DNA of 64,000 nt from Saccharospirillum salsuginis (GCF_014651855.1 NZ_BMXR01000005.1:257471-321470); one strand, 5' to 3'; shown: positions 29,381 to 38,808, numbered from the stretch's first letter. Notes: generated from the letters alone by a model not told the origin. Made by a program: numbers and translations.

Positions 29381-30259
29381 ATGAAAACGAGCCTCGACCA
29401 CCTGCCCGAGCCCAAACGACACGAGTTGCGCCGGGCTGTGGACATCATCCTGGAATCCGTCAAACCCGAGATGCTTATCCTGTTCGGAAGCTACGCCCGT
29501 GGCGACTGGCAGGAAGAAATGGCCGACGATGGGGTGCACTACCAATACCAGAGCGACTTCGACCTGTTGGCGGTGGCGAAGAGCGAGGCCAAGGCCCTCA
29601 GAATCGAACGAAAGGATTCACTGCGTAAAGAGCTGTCCCGAAGCCTGCGCACACCGGTGACCCTGATCGCCCATGACATCCACTTCGTGAACCGGAATCT
29701 GACCAAAGGTCAGTTCTTCTTTGCCGATATCCTCAAGGAAGGCGTCATGCTGCACAATTCGGGCAAACTGGAGCTGGCCGAGCCAGGAGCGCTGAGTCCC
29801 AAGGAACGGAAGCGGCTGGCGGAGCAGGATTTCGAGTATTGGATGGATAAGGTCGCTAGCGTCGATAAAGTATTCGGATTCTGTTTGGAAGAAGAGGAAT
29901 ATTCAGAAGCCGCCTTTAACCTCCATCAAAAGACCGAACGCTTATACAACGCCATCCTTCTGGTGTTCACCCGCTACAAACCCAAGACCCACGACCTGGA
30001 AAGACTGAGCGACCTGGTCGCCAGCCTTGAACCTGAATTTTTAAAAGTGTTTCCGCAGGGTTCCCAGGAGGAGAAAGACCGGTTCGAATTGCTTCGGCAG
30101 GCCTACGTGAGCGCGCGCTACAGCCCCGCCTATCGGATCACCCGGGAAGACCTGGATTGGTTGAGCGAGAGGGTTCGGTTGCTGGAGACCCTGGCCACGC
30201 GTCTTTGCCTTGAACGGATCGCGGGTTTCGAAGCGGCGGCGACCGGTCATCAATTCTAA
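29381..30259 (+). CDS. MNT-HEPN fusion protein, copy 1
   Basis: 292 residues combining, in one chain, the two halves usually encoded by a toxin-antitoxin pair. The N-terminal nucleotidyltransferase has FGSYARG (Gly36-Ser37) and SDFDLL (Asp59, Asp61). The C-terminal HEPN domain (about 170-265) has an intact Rx5H motif, Arg198 to His204, in RYKPKTHDLERL. I start at the ATG at 29381. The protein matches the one at 32066 in about 94% of positions; the first 125 residues are identical. Function is inferred only: self-regulated RNase or defence factor. Confidence 0.8.
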   Translation: MKTSLDHLPEPKRHELRRAVDIILESVKPEMLILFGSYARGDWQEEMADDGVHYQYQSDFDLLAVAKSEAKALRIERKDSLRKELSRSLRTPVTLIAHDIHFVNRNLTKGQFFFADILKEGVMLHNSGKLELAEPGALSPKERKRLAEQDFEYWMDKVASVDKVFGFCLEEEEYSEAAFNLHQKTERLYNAILLVFTRYKPKTHDLERLSDLVASLEPEFLKVFPQGSQEEKDRFELLRQAYVSARYSPAYRITREDLDWLSERVRLLETLATRLCLERIAGFEAAATGHQF

Positions 30260-30304
30260 CACCAGCTATCCGAACGCCATGACAGGGCAAAAGAGCCTCT
30301 CACA

Positions 30305-30676
30305 TCAATACGACTCCACAAGATATTTTTCAAACCTGCGGCACATGCGCTCGAACGCTTTCAATTCGGCCCGGGTCATCTGGTCGTAATGATCGGGCAA
30401 AATACCGTCATCAGCCACCGATTCGCGCAAACTCTCCAGCGGGTCGACCTGATACTCCCCGTACAGTGAAACCTCTCGGATGATAGTGCCACCAAGCGAC
30501 AAAAGGTGGTCGCGATACTGGACGAAGGTCTTTCGGGACAAACCCTCGGCATAAAGCGCCTGCAGAAAACCGGCAAACCAGGGCAACAGCTTCTTGCCGT
30601 AGGCGAGATCTTCCTCAACACCCATCCAGCTCTCAGGCCACCTATCGAAATCCGGTGCCCAGGCGCGGAAACTCAC
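30305..30676 (-). CDS. Conserved-looking protein of unknown function
   Basis: 123 residues, GTG start. Residues about 25-65 (LPWFAGFLQALYAEGLSRKT, then HLLSLGGTIIREVS) resemble the SAM-like core-binding domain seen at the N terminus of tyrosine recombinases, but no catalytic domain follows. The C-terminal half is charged and ends RMCRRFEKYL. It may be a small DNA-binding protein or a recombinase remnant. It is downstream of the Fic gene in the same direction with a 95-bp gap that holds two hairpins. Confidence 0.6.
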   Translation of the reverse strand: MSFRAWAPDFDRWPESWMGVEEDLAYGKKLLPWFAGFLQALYAEGLSRKTFVQYRDHLLSLGGTIIREVSLYGEYQVDPLESLRESVADDGILPDHYDQMTRAELKAFERMCRRFEKYLVESY

Positions 30677-30771
30677 TGCTTCACGTTTGTGCGGCCTCCA
30701 TCCCTGGAGGCCGTTCCTCCGGGACCAGCCTTTCGGCTGTGCAAATTTGCTCCAGGCAAATTTGTCGTAAG

Positions 30772-31776
30772 TTACCCACCACCGTGCCGGGCCATCACCT
30801 GGCGGCCCTTGTCTGTCAGACGGTATTTCTGTTTGCTGCTGCGCGGCTTGTCAGGGATGGTCATTTCAATCAGTCCGGCATCCAGAGCCGGGAGCAGATA
30901 GGCTTTGCGGAAATGCTCATCATCTTTCAGCCCGAGCGCCTCTTTGAGCTGTTGACGGGTCATCTCTCCGGAAAGAATTGAGATCAGTCGTACTTCCGGG
31001 GTAACTTCCGGCGCCACTTCCGGGGTCGAGCTGGTCAGAGTATCGAGGATCATCCGCAGCATGAAGGCGATGAAGGGCGCGGAGTCAGTCTCGCGGGTAC
31101 TTTCCTGGATGGACTGGTAGTACTCGGCCTGGTGCTCGAAGACCAGACTTTCCACGGGGATGCCTGCAAACAGAGGATGCCAGCGGGCCAAAATCAGGCT
31201 CTGCCACAACCGCCCCATACGGCCGTTGCCGTCGGCAAAGGGATGGATGAATTCGAACTCGTAGTGAAAGACGGAACTGGCAACAAGCGGGTGCGCATCC
31301 GTATCGGCCAGCCAGCCAAACAGGTCGGCCATCAGGTGCGGTACCCGGTCCGCCGGCGGTGCCATATGGATCACCTGCTGGCCCGACATCACTCCCACGC
31401 CGCCGTTCCGATACATGCCCACCTCGTCAATCAGGCCGGACATTAGAATCCGATGCGCCCCCAACAAGTCTTCTTCGGCCTCTGGCTTCCAAGTGTCGAA
31501 CCGATCATAGGCAGCCAGGGCGTTCTTCACTTCCTGGACCTCACGGGGCGGGGCAATGACTGGCTTGCCGTCCAGAATCGCGGTGATCTGCGCTTCGCTC
31601 AAGGTGTTGCCTTCAATGGCCAGTGAGCCATGAATGGTACGGACGCGGTTGATTCGCCGTAGCCGCAATGCCTTGTTCTGTTCTTCAAATGCGGTCAGAC
31701 GCCCGACGGTCTCGCTGATCGTGGCGATCAGATTCACAATCTTCGGAGTCATGGTATAGGGCGGCTGAGCTTTCAT
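30772..31776 (-). CDS. Fic-domain protein, class II with C-terminal winged helix
   Basis: 334 residues. The catalytic loop HPFADGNGRMGR starts at His178, and the inhibitory helix motif SLAIEGN is at 51-57, so this is a class II Fic protein that inhibits itself from its N-terminal side. Fic enzymes usually transfer AMP to target proteins. Residues about 268-330 look like a winged helix (RQQLKEALGLKDDEHFRKAYLL...), preceded by a repeat-rich linker (PEVAPEVTPEV). It lies between the two identical MNT-HEPN genes but on the opposite strand. Confidence 0.92.
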   Translation of the reverse strand: MKAQPPYTMTPKIVNLIATISETVGRLTAFEEQNKALRLRRINRVRTIHGSLAIEGNTLSEAQITAILDGKPVIAPPREVQEVKNALAAYDRFDTWKPEAEEDLLGAHRILMSGLIDEVGMYRNGGVGVMSGQQVIHMAPPADRVPHLMADLFGWLADTDAHPLVASSVFHYEFEFIHPFADGNGRMGRLWQSLILARWHPLFAGIPVESLVFEHQAEYYQSIQESTRETDSAPFIAFMLRMILDTLTSSTPEVAPEVTPEVRLISILSGEMTRQQLKEALGLKDDEHFRKAYLLPALDAGLIEMTIPDKPRSSKQKYRLTDKGRQVMARHGGG

Positions 31777-32065
31777 ATTGCCTCACGGGTGAGGTGGAGT
31801 AGCACTATGTTGTAGAGGTCGTTTTCGAGCTTGGCTCTTTGCGGGGGTCCAATTCGGAGTAGGAGAGACGAGTGCCCACCGGCTCCAGAGTTGGGACAGT
31901 CGAGCGTAAAAGTGGCACTGGCCGCAGAGATTGTCAATATTTGTAACTCGCTCATGCCTCTATTTATGGGATGTTGATCGAATCGATTAAACTGCATTGG
32001 GACGTACTTGGCGATAGCCTCTTAACGAAGCTGGCACCGATCACGAAAGCTGATACCATCGCGCC

Positions 32066-32947
32066 ATGAAAACGAGCCTCGACCACCTGCCCGAGCCCAA
32101 GAGACACGAGTTGCGCCGGGCTGTGGATATCATCCTGGAATCCGTCAAACCCGAGATGCTGATCCTGTTCGGAAGCTACGCCCGTGGCGACTGGCAGGAA
32201 GAAATGGCCGACGATGGCGTTCATTACCAATACCAGAGCGACTTCGACCTGTTGGCGGTGGCGAAGAGCGAGGCCAAGGCCCTCAGAATCGAACGAAAGG
32301 ATTCGCTGCGTAAAGAGCTGTCCCGAAGCCTGCGCACACCGGTGACCCTGATCGCCCATGACATCCACTTCGTGAACCGGAATCTGACCAAAGGTCAGTT
32401 TTTCTTTGCCGATATCCTCAAGGAAGGCGTCATGTTGCACGACTCGGGGAAACTGGAGCTGGCCGAGCCAGGAGCACTGAGCCCCAAGGAACGGAAGCGG
32501 CTGGCGGAACAGGATTTCGAGTATTGGATGGAGAAGGTCAACAGCGTCGACAAGAAATTCAGATTTTGCTTGGCGGAAGAAGAATATACGGAAGCCGCAT
32601 TTGACCTCCACCAAAAGACCGAACGCTTATACAACGCCATCCTTCTGGTGTTCACCCGCTACAAACCCAAGACCCACGACCTGGAAAGACTGAGCGACCT
32701 GGTCGCCAGCCTCGAGCCGGAGTTTTTGAAAGTGTTTCCGCAGGGTTCCCGGGAGGAGAAAGACCGGTTCGAATTGCTTCGGCAGGCCTACGTGAGCGCG
32801 CGCTACAGCCCAGCCTATCGGATCACCCGGGAAGACCTGGATTGGTTGAGCGAGAGAGTGCAGTTATTGCAGTCCCTGGCCGAGCGGCTTTGTTTGGAAC
32901 GAATCGAAGGATTTGATGCGGCAGCAACCGACCCCGAAACATCATAA
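32066..32947 (+). CDS. MNT-HEPN fusion protein, copy 2
   Basis: 293 residues, a near-duplicate of the protein at 29381. MNT motifs FGSYARG and SDFDLL and HEPN motif Arg198-His204 are unchanged. About 16 substitutions cluster in residues 156-180 and 266-284, at the start and end of the HEPN domain. The short upstream block AAGCTGATACCAT is also shared. The clustered changes could reflect partner specificity or gene conversion of the remainder. Confidence 0.8.
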   Translation: MKTSLDHLPEPKRHELRRAVDIILESVKPEMLILFGSYARGDWQEEMADDGVHYQYQSDFDLLAVAKSEAKALRIERKDSLRKELSRSLRTPVTLIAHDIHFVNRNLTKGQFFFADILKEGVMLHDSGKLELAEPGALSPKERKRLAEQDFEYWMEKVNSVDKKFRFCLAEEEYTEAAFDLHQKTERLYNAILLVFTRYKPKTHDLERLSDLVASLEPEFLKVFPQGSREEKDRFELLRQAYVSARYSPAYRITREDLDWLSERVQLLQSLAERLCLERIEGFDAAATDPETS

Positions 32948-33054
32948 ACAGCCGCTGGCTCAAAGGTATTCGTTGTGGGGTTCGGCCAGACGATGGCCCT
33001 GCCTGTCCCGCAGGGCATATTACTGATTCAGGATCTAACGGGTCGACGCCCGAG

Positions 33055-34734
33055 TCAGACCGCCCGGCGGCGATACCGCCGATAGCGGGGTATCCAGAAG
33101 TTCGCTTCGATGGTCTCGCGAACATGCTCCTCGCTGCTCATCAGGGCCACGCCATCGGCTTGTGCCTGTCGCGCGACGGCGAAGGCGATCAGTTTGCTGG
33201 TCTCGCGTATCTCGGCCAGCGGTGGCAGCAGCGCGCCCTCCCCGGTTTGTACCATGGGTGCTTGATTGGCCAGCGCCTTTGATGCGGCCATCAACATGGT
33301 GTCGGTAATCCGATCGGCGCCAACAGCCAGCACACCGAGACCGATACCGGGGAAGATATAGGCGTTGTTACACTGGGCGATAGGGTATGTCTGGCCGTTC
33401 AGGGTGACCGGGGTAAAGGGCGAACCTGTCGCGACCAGCGCCTGACCATGGGTCCAGGTCAGCACGTCGGCGGGCGTGGCCTCGACTTTGGAGGTCGGGT
33501 TGGACAATGGCATGACAAGGGGCCGATCACACCCCGCGTGCAGCGCCTTAATAACGTCTTCAGTGAACAAGCCCCGCTGACCGGACACACCGATCAAGAT
33601 GGTGGGTTTCACCTGTTCAACCACGTCCTGCAAGTCCGTGCCCGGCCAGCCCGCCGTACTCTGTGCTGGTTGTGCCAGCCGTGCCTGGAAATCATAAAGG
33701 TCCACCATATCGCTGGTGAGCAAACCAAACCGGTCTACCATAAAAACGCGCTTGCGGGCCTCGGCTTCCGACAGGCCTTCATCCTGCATCGCCACAATAA
33801 TCTGCTCGGCAATACCGCAGCCCGCCGAGCCGGCGCCCACAAAAGCGACACGCTGCTCGCTGACCGGTTCGCCCTTGGCCTTACAGGCCGCCAACAGCGT
33901 TGCCACACAGACCGACGCCGTTCCCTGAATGTCATCATTGAAGCAGCACAACTCATCGCGGTAGCGCTCCAGCAGCGGCATGGCGTTGGTCTGGGCAAAA
34001 TCTTCAAACTGCAACAAGGCATCCGGCCAGCGGCGTTTCACCGCCTGAATGAATTGCTCAATAAAGGCATCGTATTCATTCTGGCTGATGCGATTATGGC
34101 GCCAGCCCATGTACATGGGGTCGTTCAACAGGGTCTGATTATTGGTGCCCACATCCAGCATAATCGGCAAGGTGTTGGCAGGGCTGATGCCACCACAGGC
34201 GGTGTACAGCGACAACTTGCCAATGGGAATACCCATCCCACCAATGCCCTGATCGCCCAGACCCAGAATGCGCTCGCCATCGGTCACGACGATGACTTTC
34301 ACATTGTCTTTGGTGGCACTGCGCAGAATATCGTCCATATAGTCGCGGTCCGGGTAGCTGATGAACAACCCCCGGTGGTTGCGGTAAATATTGGAAAACT
34401 CCTGGCAGGCCTCACCGACCGTTGGGGTATAGATGATGGGTAGCATTTCCTCGAGGTGATCTTCCAGCAGGCGGAAAAACAGCGTTTCATTGTCATCCTG
34501 GATCGCGCGCAGGGTAATGTGCCGGTCCAGATCACTCTGGCACAGCTGGTATTGACGATAAGCACGCTCGGCCTGCTCTTCTATGGTCTCCACGTTCTGT
34601 GGCAACAACCCGATCAGGTTGAACGAAACCCGCTCTTCCTGCGTAAAGGCGCTGCCTTTGTTCAATAACGGCAACTCAAGCAGGGTTGGCCCTGCGTAAG
34701 GAATGTAGAGCGGGCGTTTTTCAGAATGGCTCAT
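33055..34734 (-). CDS. maeA: NAD-dependent malic enzyme
   Basis: 559-residue enzyme that decarboxylates malate to pyruvate while reducing NAD. Typical long malic enzyme, with the malate-binding region [16 protein letters not shown] at about 100-115, [23 protein letters not shown], the metal site [10 protein letters not shown]...FNDDIQGTA and the NAD-binding [11 protein letters not shown]. It is preceded by its own promoter region and lies downstream of the M14 carboxypeptidase on the same strand. Confidence 0.97.
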   Translation of the reverse strand: MSHSEKRPLYIPYAGPTLLELPLLNKGSAFTQEERVSFNLIGLLPQNVETIEEQAERAYRQYQLCQSDLDRHITLRAIQDDNETLFFRLLEDHLEEMLPIIYTPTVGEACQEFSNIYRNHRGLFISYPDRDYMDDILRSATKDNVKVIVVTDGERILGLGDQGIGGMGIPIGKLSLYTACGGISPANTLPIMLDVGTNNQTLLNDPMYMGWRHNRISQNEYDAFIEQFIQAVKRRWPDALLQFEDFAQTNAMPLLERYRDELCCFNDDIQGTASVCVATLLAACKAKGEPVSEQRVAFVGAGSAGCGIAEQIIVAMQDEGLSEAEARKRVFMVDRFGLLTSDMVDLYDFQARLAQPAQSTAGWPGTDLQDVVEQVKPTILIGVSGQRGLFTEDVIKALHAGCDRPLVMPLSNPTSKVEATPADVLTWTHGQALVATGSPFTPVTLNGQTYPIAQCNNAYIFPGIGLGVLAVGADRITDTMLMAASKALANQAPMVQTGEGALLPPLAEIRETSKLIAFAVARQAQADGVALMSSEEHVRETIEANFWIPRYRRYRRRAV

Positions 34735-34923
34735 AGCGGGTTTATAGAATCCAAGTGATTAGGTGGGTTAACAATGCGCTGATTGCCGAATGTTAGCATC
34801 AATACAGCAGACTGTTTCCGTTGTCTCGTCACTCAGCCCTGAGGCTGCCGCAACCCAGCTCCGGGTATCAGTACGATGGGGTCCGGTGTCGTCATGGGTC
34901 GACCACGCATCGTTTCCCCTCCA

Positions 34924-36048
34924 TTACAACAACGGCAGGACCTGCCACATGGCATCAAGATTCGCTGCCCCCAGGCGCTGGCAGCGGTCCGGTGACCAGC
35001 CGGTCGTCGGCATGGGCGTCGTGGTGGTGTCCTTGAACGGCATTTCCAGTGTCATCGCCAGACATTGGTGATGTTCGGCCACATAGGCCGTGCACAGGGT
35101 CAGGTTGGCTTTGCCGGGCTCGGCTACCGGATAGCCGGCTTCGGTCTGGAAATCCGGGCAGACGGTTTGCAGCACCGACTTGAAGGTGTTGAGCTGTTCG
35201 GCCATGTGTGTGTTCCAGGCGGGAATGCCCTCCGCCCCGGCAATGAAGTTGTAGGGCAGTTCTTCATCGCCATGGACATCCAGGCAGAGGTCGACACCGG
35301 TTTTAGCCATGGCTTCGCGCACAAAATAGACTTCCGGTGAAAACGCCTTACTCGGTTCCAGCCACTCCCGGTTCAGGTTACGACCATGGGCGTTGCAACG
35401 TAGATGTCCGCGCACACTGCCGTCCGGGTTCATATTGGGCACGACATGAAACACGCAATGCTCCAGTAGCTGGCGACTCAGACTGTCCTGTTCATCCAGC
35501 AGTCGCTCCAGAAAACCCTCCATCCACCATTCCGCCATGGTCTCACCCGGGTGCTGGCGACCGATGACCCAGCACACTTTCTTGCCTGAGGCGGGTTCAC
35601 CAATGGTCAGGCGGGTCAGCGGATGACCATCCGGGGTGATACACAATGTATCCGCCTGAACCCGTGGCGAGACCAGCGTCGCGGCGATCAGTTGCTGATG
35701 CCGCTCAAAACTGTAGGGAGCAAAATAAGCATAGTAGATACTGTCGGTCTCGGGGCTGTGCTCGATGGTCAGCGTCTGGCCATCGTAACGGGTAGGCACC
35801 CGAAACCAGAACTCACGATCGTAGGAGGCCACCGCCTGATAGTCATGGAAGGCATTGGGGTAGGACACTTCGCCAGCATTGGTGATGTCGAACCGGCATG
35901 CCTGATCCCGTGCGTCCAGTACCTGAAAATAGAACCACTGCTTGTGCTCATCCCCGACATCGGAGCGGATCTGCAATTGCACAGCGCTCGGGTCAGAGGC
36001 ATCCAGACAAACAATGTTACCACCATCGAAACGCTGATTAATGTGCAT
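34924..36048 (-). CDS. M14 cytosolic carboxypeptidase-like protein
   Basis: 374-residue protein with the N-terminal beta domain and catalytic M14 fold of CCP/AGTPBP-type peptidases. Zinc ligands are in RQHPGETMAEWW (His and Glu, HxxE) and DVHGDEELPYN (His). MNPDGSVRGHLRCNAHGRNLNREW is the substrate-site signature, and the general-base Glu is in MTLEMPFKD. No signal peptide. The eukaryotic relatives shorten Glu-rich tails of tubulin; bacterial substrates are unknown. Confidence 0.9.
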   Translation of the reverse strand: MHINQRFDGGNIVCLDASDPSAVQLQIRSDVGDEHKQWFYFQVLDARDQACRFDITNAGEVSYPNAFHDYQAVASYDREFWFRVPTRYDGQTLTIEHSPETDSIYYAYFAPYSFERHQQLIAATLVSPRVQADTLCITPDGHPLTRLTIGEPASGKKVCWVIGRQHPGETMAEWWMEGFLERLLDEQDSLSRQLLEHCVFHVVPNMNPDGSVRGHLRCNAHGRNLNREWLEPSKAFSPEVYFVREAMAKTGVDLCLDVHGDEELPYNFIAGAEGIPAWNTHMAEQLNTFKSVLQTVCPDFQTEAGYPVAEPGKANLTLCTAYVAEHHQCLAMTLEMPFKDTTTTPMPTTGWSPDRCQRLGAANLDAMWQVLPLL

Positions 36049-36161
36049 GCGAATGGCTCCTGATTGAAACGTGGTTGTAAAGCAGCTCTTGATGCTACCT
36101 CACCACAGCCGCCGGTAAAAAGGCAATGACTGAACTGGACCCCGTAACCGGAGTGAATTGT

Positions 36162-36421
36162 GGGGCGCCCTTTGGGCGTCCAAATCGGCTGTCCTGCCGA
36201 TTTGTCGAACCCGGGCGCTTTAGCGAACCATTCCCGCCGCCTCCACCATATTTCAAGAAAAAGCTGCCCGGTTGGGGGAGGCGTTGCACGGCGGCGGGAA
36301 GGATTCGGCCCATCCATGGGCCTCACCCCTGCGGGGCGCCCTCCGGGCGTCCAAATCGGCTGTCCTGCCGATTTGTCGAACCCGGCGCTTTAGCGAACCA
36401 TTCCCGCCGCCTCCACCATAT
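36162..36421. repeat. Two 90-bp direct repeats ending in ssrA-like tails
   Basis: Units at 36162-36251 and 36333-36421 differ at only a few positions. Each has GGGGCGCCC, a hairpin CAAATCGGC/GCCGATTTG, a short CGCTTTAGCG hairpin, and a last 22 bases (36230-36251, 36400-36421) matching the ssrA 3' end in the plus direction (..CCGCCGCCTCCACCA..). They stand immediately outside the integrative element and look like debris of earlier recombination at this site. No gene is seen between 36049 and 36550. Confidence 0.7.
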
Positions 36422-36424
36422 CCC

Positions 36425-36456
36425 AAAAAAAAAGCCACCCGGTTGGGTGGCCTTTT
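36425..36456 (-). terminator. Original ssrA terminator, now displaced
   Basis: On the minus strand: stem GCCACCC / GGGTGGC with an AACC loop, followed by nine T. It directly follows an ssrA CCACCA end in the minus direction (36464 onward), which is exactly where the terminator of an uninterrupted ssrA would be. It lies in the loop of a 25-bp perfect inverted repeat (36400-36424 with 36458-36482). Confidence 0.85.
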
Positions 36457-36463
36457 TGGGATA

Positions 36464-36488
36464 TGGTGGAGGCGGCGGGAATCGAACC
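36464..36488. other. Distal attachment site of the integrative element
   Basis: A 25-bp copy of the ssrA 3' end, identical to 42382-42406 (begins TGGTGGAGG, ends GAATCGAACC) and in the same orientation. Beyond base 36488 the two copies diverge. Confidence 0.9.
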
Positions 36489-36550
36489 TTGCATATTTTC
36501 TTACCTTTCAAACACTTACAAGGGAGAGTGGCTAAATCGTGTCAAAGTGA

Positions 36551-36973
36551 TCAATGATCGTACAGTGAGAAGTCATGATCAAACCACAACACATAGAACA
36601 CATCATGCTTCCGGAATCCAACCATAGGGCATGTCCCATGGTAACGAAAAACAAGAAAATGATCTTGGTCTTCTGTTATGAATGGGGGTATTGCTGCTTT
36701 AATTTGGTGCTTCGGAATCTTTTCTGTCCCTAAAGAATGCCTTCCGGAGCGTGCAATTTCTCTCCAGGCGAGGTTTTTCCTCTTAAAAATTGCTTCAGCA
36801 AAAGCAGCCTTATGGTTTTTGTCTAATTTGGAAAGACAATAATCCCCAGTCTGGAGCCTTTCTAATGAAAAAACAGGAGGCCGAGAATTATAGTCTGGTG
36901 GTTCTTCCGCATGGAAGCGCCCTCCTTTGTTCGCTCCTTTGTTTTGGATCCTTGTTCTCTTTTTTGCTGACAT
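36551..36973 (-). CDS. Putative toxin partnered with the Panacea antitoxin
   Basis: 140 residues. The basic, Lys/Arg-rich start is followed by a compact region with LQTGDYCLSKLDKNHKAAF and, at the C terminus, alternating strands FLVFRYHGTCPMVGFR and VFYVLWFDHDFSLYDH. I recall similar C termini in uncharacterised proteins next to DUF4065 genes, and the layout of strands resembles small RNase-type toxins, but no catalytic residues can be assigned. It begins 1 bp after the antitoxin stop codon (TAG, T, ATG), so the pair is coupled. Confidence 0.65.
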   Translation of the reverse strand: MSAKKRTRIQNKGANKGGRFHAEEPPDYNSRPPVFSLERLQTGDYCLSKLDKNHKAAFAEAIFKRKNLAWREIARSGRHSLGTEKIPKHQIKAAIPPFITEDQDHFLVFRYHGTCPMVGFRKHDVFYVLWFDHDFSLYDH

Positions 36974-36974
36974 A

Positions 36975-37409
36975 CTAATTTAACTTAGTTTTAAAGTACT
37001 CGGCCATCTCTGGTTGGGAGATTTCGTCCGCCTGAACCTCATGATCAAGCCATGGCCTGTCCTCATGACTCATGTTTCTGAGCTTCCAAGCTGAGTATTG
37101 ACCAAAAACATCAAATACTTCATCTAACAGACTAATCTCATCATCTGTCAAATCTGAAAAATCTGCGGAGTCAGCGGGAGGTATGGCTTCGGACCCATAC
37201 CCTTTATACCGATGATATAGGTCTACAACGACTGGACCATGCGTCCATGCTTCGACCTTACTTTCAAACAGAGGTCTATTATATAGAGCTAAATAGAAGC
37301 CTTGAGCATAATAAGCGAGTTTCTGAAGTTTCAGATTGGAAATACCATCACCTTCTGCCTCTGAATCCAAGAATAAAAAGTATTCTGCTACTCTTGTAAC
37401 TTCTGCCAT
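36975..37409 (-). CDS. Panacea-domain (DUF4065) antitoxin
   Basis: 144 residues, almost entirely the Panacea/SocA-like domain: SNLKLQKLAYYAQGFYLALY at about 24-43 and EAWTHGPVVVDLYHRYKGYG at about 53-72. Panacea proteins are antitoxins able to neutralise many unrelated toxins placed beside them. Expression is supported by a consensus AAGGAGGT ribosome site. AT-rich, like the adjoining integrase. Gene order antitoxin then toxin is usual for such pairs. Confidence 0.88.
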   Translation of the reverse strand: MAEVTRVAEYFLFLDSEAEGDGISNLKLQKLAYYAQGFYLALYNRPLFESKVEAWTHGPVVVDLYHRYKGYGSEAIPPADSADFSDLTDDEISLLDEVFDVFGQYSAWKLRNMSHEDRPWLDHEVQADEISQPEMAEYFKTKLN

Positions 37410-37528
37410 ATATACCTCCTTTTTTTTGAGGTCTTTTCAATACTGTAGAAAATGGTGGCGAATTCTACCAGTTCAACTCCTCAAATAATACAATACTGTA
37501 TAAATAAACAGCCACCAACTCATTGCTT

Positions 37529-38614
37529 TTACCTATTACCTATCCACCTACCATATACTAGCCTAATGACACCCCAGTCTTTGTGGCCCATTTGGTAAGC
37601 TACTTTAAGCGGATTTTCACCCATTGAAAGCAACCTTGAAGCATAGGTATGCCTCGTTTGGTATGGGTTTCTATATTCAACACCTGACCGTTTGATGGCT
37701 TTCATCCAAACTCTCTTCCTTATAACTTGATCATCTGACCAGCGTCGTAAGTATTTCGGATCATAAAAAACATATCCGTCCTGATTTTCTTGGCGACTCC
37801 ATTGATCCCTAAGACAGTTTACAGCTTTGTCTGATAAGGTAACTGACCTCCACCCGGAAGTCGTTTTTGTATCTTTAAGCCGCCCCCTAACACAGGCTCT
37901 TCGCACATGAATAAGCTCAGATTTAAAATCCACATCCTCCCATTTAAGCGCGATCAGTTCCGATGTCCGAAGTCCTGACTCGAATGCAAATAGAAAGAGG
38001 TTTTTTTCTGGACCTTCTAATGCAGCTATGATTCTTTCAACCTCTTGCTGGGAAAATGGATTAGGCTCTGACCTGGTATTCTTTGGGTTTCTCACTCGCT
38101 GCATAGGATTGTAATCGACTAGTCCATCATATATTGCATCTTCAAATGCCTGGCGAAGTGGTATTAATATATTCCTTTTCCGTTTTCCTGTAATCGGCAA
38201 AGAGTTTAGCCATTCCTCAACTTCAGTTGATTTCAAATCACCAATTTTTCTAGAACCAAACTTTGGAATCAGGTGAAACCTTACTGATGAACTGTAGTCT
38301 CTAAGAGTGCTATATGCTGTACGATCTTTTACACGCTTGAGCCAATCATTAAGCAATCGATCAATTGTAATTAATTGCTTTTGACTATTACCCAACCTGA
38401 GAGCATGCTTGCTGTTGGGAAAGTAACGACCGAAGTCGAAAGTACCCATGGCAATATCATGCTGTATGGCCCCCAACTTCAGCTTGGCTGCGTTAATGTT
38501 TGGCTTGGTAGGCGACATACGCAGGGACTCCCGAAACCGTTCACCTTGATAAGTGAAACTCAACTGGAGACTATTCCCTCTAACCGTTATACCTCTGGGC
38601 AGCTTACGATCCAC
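37529..38614 (-). CDS. Tyrosine-type integrase
   Basis: 361 residues. N-terminal arm-DNA-binding domain (RGNSLQLSFTYQGERFRESL, about 12-31), SAM-like core-binding domain (about 85-165) and a catalytic domain with Arg in ESGLRTSEL, the RHTYASRL box, GHKDW and the nucleophile Tyr354 in RLVYGRW. It should integrate and excise the element at the ssrA end. GTG start with a GAGGAGG site; the first 28 bp overlap the excisionase gene. Confidence 0.95.
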   Translation of the reverse strand: MDRKLPRGITVRGNSLQLSFTYQGERFRESLRMSPTKPNINAAKLKLGAIQHDIAMGTFDFGRYFPNSKHALRLGNSQKQLITIDRLLNDWLKRVKDRTAYSTLRDYSSSVRFHLIPKFGSRKIGDLKSTEVEEWLNSLPITGKRKRNILIPLRQAFEDAIYDGLVDYNPMQRVRNPKNTRSEPNPFSQQEVERIIAALEGPEKNLFLFAFESGLRTSELIALKWEDVDFKSELIHVRRACVRGRLKDTKTTSGWRSVTLSDKAVNCLRDQWSRQENQDGYVFYDPKYLRRWSDDQVIRKRVWMKAIKRSGVEYRNPYQTRHTYASRLLSMGENPLKVAYQMGHKDWGVIRLVYGRWIGNR

Positions 38615-38772
38615 TTCTCGACCTCCTCAACATTGATTAACAGACGACCATCGGGTGCGCGATGGACATGCTTGGATAGACGCCAGATCCCTTTCTTAAT
38701 CTTCTGGCGAATCGCTTCTTCTGAGTATCCTGAGAGCTCTGAATAGCGTTTGATAGTGACGTACCGTCCCAT
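38587..38772 (-). CDS. Excisionase-like DNA-binding protein
   Basis: 61 residues with a MerR-like winged helix: VTIKRYSELSGYSEEAIRQK followed by WRLSKHVHRAPDGRLLINVEEVEKWI. This matches small excisionases encoded directly upstream of phage-type integrases, which bend the attachment site and favour excision. It is the first gene of the left-going transcript (excisionase, integrase, antitoxin, toxin may be read together) and begins beside the phased repeat. Confidence 0.85.
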   Translation of the reverse strand: MGRYVTIKRYSELSGYSEEAIRQKIKKGIWRLSKHVHRAPDGRLLINVEEVEKWIVSCPEV

Positions 38773-38808
38773 GTGTTTCTCCGGTGTGGGTTCGGTTATA
38801 GTCTCCCT

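Noticed and set aside
36200..36251. A possible tRNA ending in CCACCA
   Set aside because: Only the acceptor/T-arm-like tail is present; no D or anticodon arm can be drawn upstream.
36126..36557. Reading frames across the ssrA-tail repeats
   Set aside because: They translate repeat units and the ssrA end in several frames; no ribosome site and no independent coding signal.
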